Source of the DNA: Streptomyces sp. NRRL WC-3605
Lineage (GTDB): Bacteria; Actinomycetota; Actinomycetes; Streptomycetales; Streptomycetaceae
DNA: 64,000 nt
NCBI RefSeq assembly: GCF_001509795.1
Contig: NZ_LLZN01000045.1
Span: 295,189 to 359,188 of the forward strand
Direction: 5' to 3'
How positions within the stretch are numbered: the first letter of the stretch is position 1; every line of letters starts with the position of its first letter. Under the pieces are notes generated by a model. The model was given only the letters and a program-made list of their open reading frames with translations. It had not been told where the DNA came from and searched no databases. The position numbers and the translations under genes were made by a program. Of the stretch, positions 60,115-64,000 are shown one piece after another.

Positions 60115-60131
60115 GGGTGTAGACCAGTCAA
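60099..60131 (-). promoter_or_regulatory. Tandem DasR-responsive elements (dre)
   Basis: On the minus strand, TTGACTGGTCTACACC (60131-60116) and TTGACTGGTACAGACC (60114-60099) are direct repeats 17 bp apart. Both contain ACTGGT, and the first matches the DasR site core ACTGGTCTACACC. Such direct repeats are typical of Streptomyces chitinase promoters. Confidence 0.75.
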
Positions 60132-60177
60132 CTCGGCCGTGGGAAAGGCAGGTCGGGCCGCACGGCCTCCCCGGAGG

Positions 60178-61380
60178 TCAGCGTTCCGGCGCGATCTCCC
60201 GGCGCCGTCGGGAGAGGTGGGCGCGCTCGGCCGGGCTCTCGGACAGCTCGACGGCTCGCTCGTAGGCGAGGACGGCCTCAGCGGTCCGGCCCAGGCGGCG
60301 CAACAGGTCGGCGCGGACGGCGTGCAGGACGCGGTAGCCGTCGAGGTCGGGTTCGAGGGAGTCCACCAGGGCGAGAGCAGGTGCCGGGCCCTCGGTCTCG
60401 GCGACCGCGACGGCACGGTTCAGGGCCACGACGGCGCTCGGCGCGACGGCCATCAGCTGGTCGTAGAGCCGCAGGATCTGCCCCCAGTCCGTGTGCGCGG
60501 GGCCGGGCGAGTCGCTGTGCACGGCCTGGATGGCGGCCTGGATCTGGTACGGGCCCGGCCGGCCGCGCCGCAGGCACCGTCGCACCAGCGTCTGGCCCTC
60601 GGCGACCAGGGAGCGGTCCCAGAGGCGGCGGTCCTGTTCGAGGAGCGGAACGAGCGTGCCGTCCTCGCCCCGGCGGGCTGCCCTGCGGGACTCGACGAGG
60701 AGCATCAGGCCCAGCAGTCCGGTGACCTCGGGCTCGTCCGGCATGAGTTCGGCCAGCAGCCGTCCGAGGCGCACGGCCTCCTCGCACAGCCCGGACTCCC
60801 CCTCGAAGCCCTGGTTGAAGATCAGGTAGACGACCGCGAGCACCGCGGCGAGACGGTCGGGCAGGTCGGCGTCGCGCGGCACCCGGTAGGGGATGCCGGC
60901 GTCGCGGATCTTCGCCTTGGCCCGCACCAGCCGCTGGGCCATCGTCGGTTCGGGCACGAGGAAGGCGCGGGCGATCTGCGCGGTGGTGAGCCCGCCGAGC
61001 AGGCGCAGGGTGAGCGCGACCCGGGCGGGCATGGCGAGGGCGGGATGGCAGCAGGTGAAGATCAGACGGAGCCGTTCGTCGCGCACGGGGCCCTCCTCGG
61101 GCGGTGCGTCGGGGGCGTGCAGCAGGGCCGCCTGCGCGTGCCGTCCGTCCCGCGTCGCCTCGCGGCGCAGCCGGTCGATCGCGCGGTTGCGGGCGGTGGT
61201 GATGATCCAGCCCGCCGGACTCGGCGGCAAACCGGTGCGCGGCCACCGCTCCAGGGCGGTGGTGAAGGCGTCCTGGACGGCCTCCTCGGCGAGGTCGATG
61301 TCGCCGAGGAGGCGGACGAGGACCGCGACCGCGCGGCCGTACTCCGCACGGAAGACGGTCTCGACGTCCGGTGCGGTCAT
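60178..61380 (-). CDS. ECF42-type RNA polymerase sigma factor
   Basis: A 400-residue extracytoplasmic-function sigma factor. Regions 2 ([35 protein letters not shown]) and 4 ([28 protein letters not shown]) are present. A C-terminal extension of about 200 helical residues, TPR-like ([19 protein letters not shown] onward), is characteristic of ECF42. There is no anti-sigma gene; control probably works through the extension and the upstream DGPF protein. Its ATG overlaps the DGPF stop (TGATG). Confidence 0.92.
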   Translation of the reverse strand: MTAPDVETVFRAEYGRAVAVLVRLLGDIDLAEEAVQDAFTTALERWPRTGLPPSPAGWIITTARNRAIDRLRREATRDGRHAQAALLHAPDAPPEEGPVRDERLRLIFTCCHPALAMPARVALTLRLLGGLTTAQIARAFLVPEPTMAQRLVRAKAKIRDAGIPYRVPRDADLPDRLAAVLAVVYLIFNQGFEGESGLCEEAVRLGRLLAELMPDEPEVTGLLGLMLLVESRRAARRGEDGTLVPLLEQDRRLWDRSLVAEGQTLVRRCLRRGRPGPYQIQAAIQAVHSDSPGPAHTDWGQILRLYDQLMAVAPSAVVALNRAVAVAETEGPAPALALVDSLEPDLDGYRVLHAVRADLLRRLGRTAEAVLAYERAVELSESPAERAHLSRRRREIAPER

Positions 61381-61733
61381 CAGTCCCCGGCCTCGTCCTC
61401 GAACGGCCGGACCTCGATGGGCAGGGTGGTGGCCAGGGCCAGCCTGCGGCCCCACTCCAGGGCTGCGTCCAGGTCGGGTGCCTTGATGAGGCTGATGCCG
61501 CCGAGCATCTCCTTGCCCTCGGCGTACGGCCCGTCGGTGACGAGGACGTCGCCGTCGCTGGGGCGCAGCACCGTGGAGGACTCCGGGCCGTACAGTCCCC
61601 CGGCGAACACCCAGGCCCCCGCCTCGCGCAGGTCCCGGTTGAGGGCGTCGAGCTTCTTCCCGATCTCGGCGAGGACCTCCGGGGCGGGCGGCTCCCCGAC
61701 CGGTTGCATCACATTGAGCAGGTAGTACTTCAC
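61380..61733 (-). CDS. YCII-related DGPF-domain protein
   Basis: A 117-residue protein of the YCII/DGPF family: [22 protein letters not shown] and the motif [13 protein letters not shown] (Phe replaced by Tyr). It is the usual partner of ECF42 sigma factors, encoded next to them, with an unknown biochemical role. The GTG at 61733 has AGGAGG upstream; the upstream in-frame codon at 61766 has none. It overlaps the sigma factor by one base, implying coupling. Confidence 0.9.
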   Translation of the reverse strand: MKYYLLNVMQPVGEPPAPEVLAEIGKKLDALNRDLREAGAWVFAGGLYGPESSTVLRPSDGDVLVTDGPYAEGKEMLGGISLIKAPDLDAALEWGRRLALATTLPIEVRPFEDEAGD

Positions 61734-61951
61734 GGCGGCCTCCTGCGGCGTCGTAGCGGTTCTCACCGTCTACACGAACGGCACGCGCCCGGATCGACAC
61801 CCCGCGGGATTCTGCCGCGAGAATTCGTCATGACCACCCTGGACCACCCGCTCGGCGACCGCGCCCGGCACCTTGCCGCCGACCTGCTCGCCCCGCGCGG
61901 GCGGAGCGGGTCGGCCAGGAGCACCCTCGGCGGCCCCTCCGCCGGGAGGGA

Positions 61952-62119
61952 TCAGTCGTCGTCGCCCGCGGGGACCACGACGAGGAAGGCGTCCGACTTC
62001 AGGTCCATGACCACCGTCGCGGGTTCGCCCTCGGCGCGGCGCTCGGCCGCGTACTCCTCCGCCGGCCACGATCCGCGCGGAGATCCCGCCGGAAACCGCT
62101 CCAACACCTTCGCACCCAT
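61952..62119 (-). CDS. Small conserved hypothetical protein
   Basis: A 55-residue protein starting MGAKVLERFPAGSPRGSWP and ending VVVPAGDDD. GGAGG lies 11 bases before the ATG. The segment ATVVMDLKSDAFLVVV looks like two beta strands. It is acidic, without cysteine. Function unknown. The flanking bases are low-complexity. Confidence 0.55.
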   Translation of the reverse strand: MGAKVLERFPAGSPRGSWPAEEYAAERRAEGEPATVVMDLKSDAFLVVVPAGDDD

Positions 62120-62348
62120 GGCGGCAGCCACCTCCACACCGTCTCCCACATCGTCGAGCGCGGGCCGGATCGTCCTCTCCTGCCCGGTACACACCGTCTG
62201 CCCCGGGCGGCCGCGGGCATGTCCACGACTTCGCCCGCCTCCGGCTCGTTCGCCCGTCCGGGGGTGTGCCGTGCCGCGCCCGCATCCCGGACGGTCCCCG
62301 GCGGGGAAGTCCTCATGAAGGCCCCGACAGGTGAGGACGACCGACGGC

Positions 62349-63878
62349 ATGGAACGCGACGCGGTGCGAGAGGGAGTGCGGTGCCTGGTGACGGGCGCCA
62401 CGGGATACATCGGCGGGCGCCTGGTGCCCGAACTGCTCGGCGCCGGGCACCAGGTGCGCTGCCTGGCACGCTCACCGGAACGGCTGCGCGACCACCCGTG
62501 GGCCCCGGACGCGGAGGTGGTGCGCGGCGACGTCACCGACGCCGCGTCCGTGGCCCGCGCCATGGAGGGCGTCGACGTCGCCTACTACCTGGTGCACGCG
62601 CTGGGCACCGGCAAGGACTTCGAGGAGACCGACCGCAGGGCGGCGCGGACCTTCGCCGAGCAGGCGCGGGCCGCGGGCGTCCGGCGGATCGTCTACCTGG
62701 GCGGCCTCACCCCGGCCGGTGTGCCCGAGCACGAGCTCTCCCCGCATCTGCGCTCGCGGGCCGAGGTCGGGCGCATCCTGCTGGACTCCCCGGTGCCGGC
62801 CACCGTGCTGCGGGCGGCCGTCATCATCGGCTCGGGCTCCGCCTCCTTCGAGATGCTGCGCTACCTCACCGAACGGCTGCCCGTGATGGTCACGCCGAGC
62901 TGGGTGCACACCCGTATCCAGCCGGTGGCCGTGCGGGACGTCCTGCGCGCCCTCATCGGCAGCGCGCTGATGCCGCCGGACGTGAACCGGACCTTCGACA
63001 TCGGCGGCCCGGACGTGCTGACGTACCGGGAGATGATGGTCCGGTACGCGCAGGTGGCCGGGCTGCCCCGCCGGGTCATCCTGCCGGTGCCGGTCCTCAC
63101 CCCGGGGCTGTCCAGCCACTGGGTGGGCCTGGTGACACCGGTGCCGTCCTCCATCGCCCGGCCGCTGACCGAGTCGCTGCGGCACGAGGTGGTGTGCCGC
63201 GAGCACGACATCGCCCGGTACGTGCCCGATCCGCCGGGGCATCCGATCGGCTTCGACGAGGCGGTACGGCTCGCGCTGCGGCAGGTGCGCGACGCGCGGG
63301 TGACGACCCGGTGGTCGTCGGCGTCGGTGCCCGGCGCGTCCAGCGACCCGCTGCCCACCGACCCCGACTGGGCGGGCGGCAGCCTCTACACCGACCACCG
63401 CGAACTCATCGTGCACGCCTCGCCCGAGGCGCTGTGGCGGGTCGTCGAAGGCATCGGCGGAGAGAACGGCTGGTACTCGTTCCCGCTCGCCTGGGCGGTG
63501 CGCGGCTGGCTGGACCGCCTGGTCGGCGGGGTGGGGCTGCGCCGGGGGCGGCGGGACGCGTCGCGGCTGCGGGTCGGCGACTCGCTGGACTTCTGGCGCG
63601 TCGAGGAGATCGAGCCGGGCCGGCTGCTGCGGCTGCGCGCGGAGATGCGGCTGCCGGGGCTGGCCTGGCTGGAGATGCGCGCGCTCACCGGCCCGGACGG
63701 CCGCACCCGCTACCGCCAGCGCGCCCTGTTCCACCCGCGCGGGCTGCTCGGCCACGCGTACTGGTGGAGCGTATCGCCCTTCCACGCGATCGTGTTCGGC
63801 GGCATGGCCCGCAACATCGCGCGGGCCGCGGCCGCCTCCCCCCTGCCCACGACGGCGGACCACTCCACCCACCCCTGA
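62349..63878 (+). CDS. Extended SDR with DUF2867 domain
   Basis: A 509-residue protein. The N-terminal NmrA-like/extended SDR domain (about 8-300) has the cofactor loop VTGATGYIGGRL and ARSPERLRD; LGGLTPAG replaces the usual catalytic serine region. The C-terminal 150 residues match DUF2867, a SRPBCC-like domain (YTDHRELIVHASPEALWRVV). Such proteins are common in actinobacteria, with unknown substrate. I start at ATG 62349, preceded by GGTGAGG; a GTG at 62331 with GAAGG upstream is an alternative. Confidence 0.88.
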   Translation: MERDAVREGVRCLVTGATGYIGGRLVPELLGAGHQVRCLARSPERLRDHPWAPDAEVVRGDVTDAASVARAMEGVDVAYYLVHALGTGKDFEETDRRAARTFAEQARAAGVRRIVYLGGLTPAGVPEHELSPHLRSRAEVGRILLDSPVPATVLRAAVIIGSGSASFEMLRYLTERLPVMVTPSWVHTRIQPVAVRDVLRALIGSALMPPDVNRTFDIGGPDVLTYREMMVRYAQVAGLPRRVILPVPVLTPGLSSHWVGLVTPVPSSIARPLTESLRHEVVCREHDIARYVPDPPGHPIGFDEAVRLALRQVRDARVTTRWSSASVPGASSDPLPTDPDWAGGSLYTDHRELIVHASPEALWRVVEGIGGENGWYSFPLAWAVRGWLDRLVGGVGLRRGRRDASRLRVGDSLDFWRVEEIEPGRLLRLRAEMRLPGLAWLEMRALTGPDGRTRYRQRALFHPRGLLGHAYWWSVSPFHAIVFGGMARNIARAAAASPLPTTADHSTHP

Positions 63879-63944
63879 GCGGCACCGCCCGCCACCGCCC
63901 CGCGCCCGCGTACGCCCTGAAGGCCCCCGCCCGCGCCCCGCACA

Positions 63945-64000
63945 CCACGCCCGCCCTCGCCCCCGGCCCCCGCCCTGCACGACCACGCCCGCCCTCGCCC
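63945..64000. repeat. 18-bp direct repeat, 38-bp period, at window end
   Basis: CCACGCCCGCCCTCGCCC occurs at 63945-63962 and again at 63983-64000, where the window ends. Further copies could follow. Confidence 0.8.

Overview
The window is very GC-rich actinobacterial DNA: GC-biased third codon positions, many GTG and one TTG start, GGAGG-type ribosome binding sites, Tat signal peptides and LAxTG-type sortase motifs. The gene content points to Streptomyces, and secreted polysaccharide hydrolases, the clpP3-clpP4-popR group and a streptophobe-type protein suggest an accessory or arm-proximal chromosomal region. I see no rRNA, tRNA, CRISPR array, integrase or insertion sequence. About 62 genes are called and little DNA is left unexplained.

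0-17 kb: an ABC exporter, a sortase-anchored secreted protein, a TPR protein, two large SpoIIE-type phosphatases with GAF/PAS sensors, a GH46 chitosanase with a palindromic operator, an FprA-type ferredoxin reductase behind a cluster of operator-like palindromes and an iron-box-like element, a DUF1152 protein and unknowns. At 16.5-17.9 kb lies a compact RiPP locus: a 63-residue precursor of the ATP-grasp target (graspetide) type followed by its SAV_5884-type ATP-grasp maturase, without an adjacent methyltransferase.

18-31 kb: an AraC/DJ-1 regulator divergent from a DUF2269 membrane protein, a GT4 glycosyltransferase coupled to an unknown protein, oxidoreductases (AKR, Gfo/Idh/MocA, SDR with divergent AraC), an acetyltransferase, a GH64 beta-1,3-glucanase whose promoter carries LacI-type palindromes, a sulfite-oxidase-like enzyme divergent from a soluble transhydrogenase.

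31-45 kb: a DUF5709 protein, an APC permease, a translationally coupled pair (LPG-synthase-like flippase plus membrane GT), a second PMT-like membrane protein, an RpiR regulator, a membrane-anchored CBM2 protein, a free-standing ATP-grasp enzyme, then clpP3-clpP4 with the convergent activator popR. ClpP4 has lost the catalytic histidine.

45-64 kb: an RsbW-like ATPase, a DUF6777 protein, a streptophobe membrane protein and a three-gene operon of FHA-ABC transporter, unknown protein and Ser/Thr kinase (like mycobacterial Rv1747/PknF). Then a DUF1905 protein, an AKR with divergent LysR, a DinB protein, adenosine deaminase, VOC protein, another AKR, a GH19 chitinase under two DasR-type sites, an ECF42 sigma factor coupled to a DGPF protein, and an SDR/DUF2867 protein. 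Three secreted hydrolases (chitosan, beta-1,3-glucan, chitin), each with its own operator-like site, suggest fungal cell-wall degradation as one theme; signalling and proteolysis form the other.
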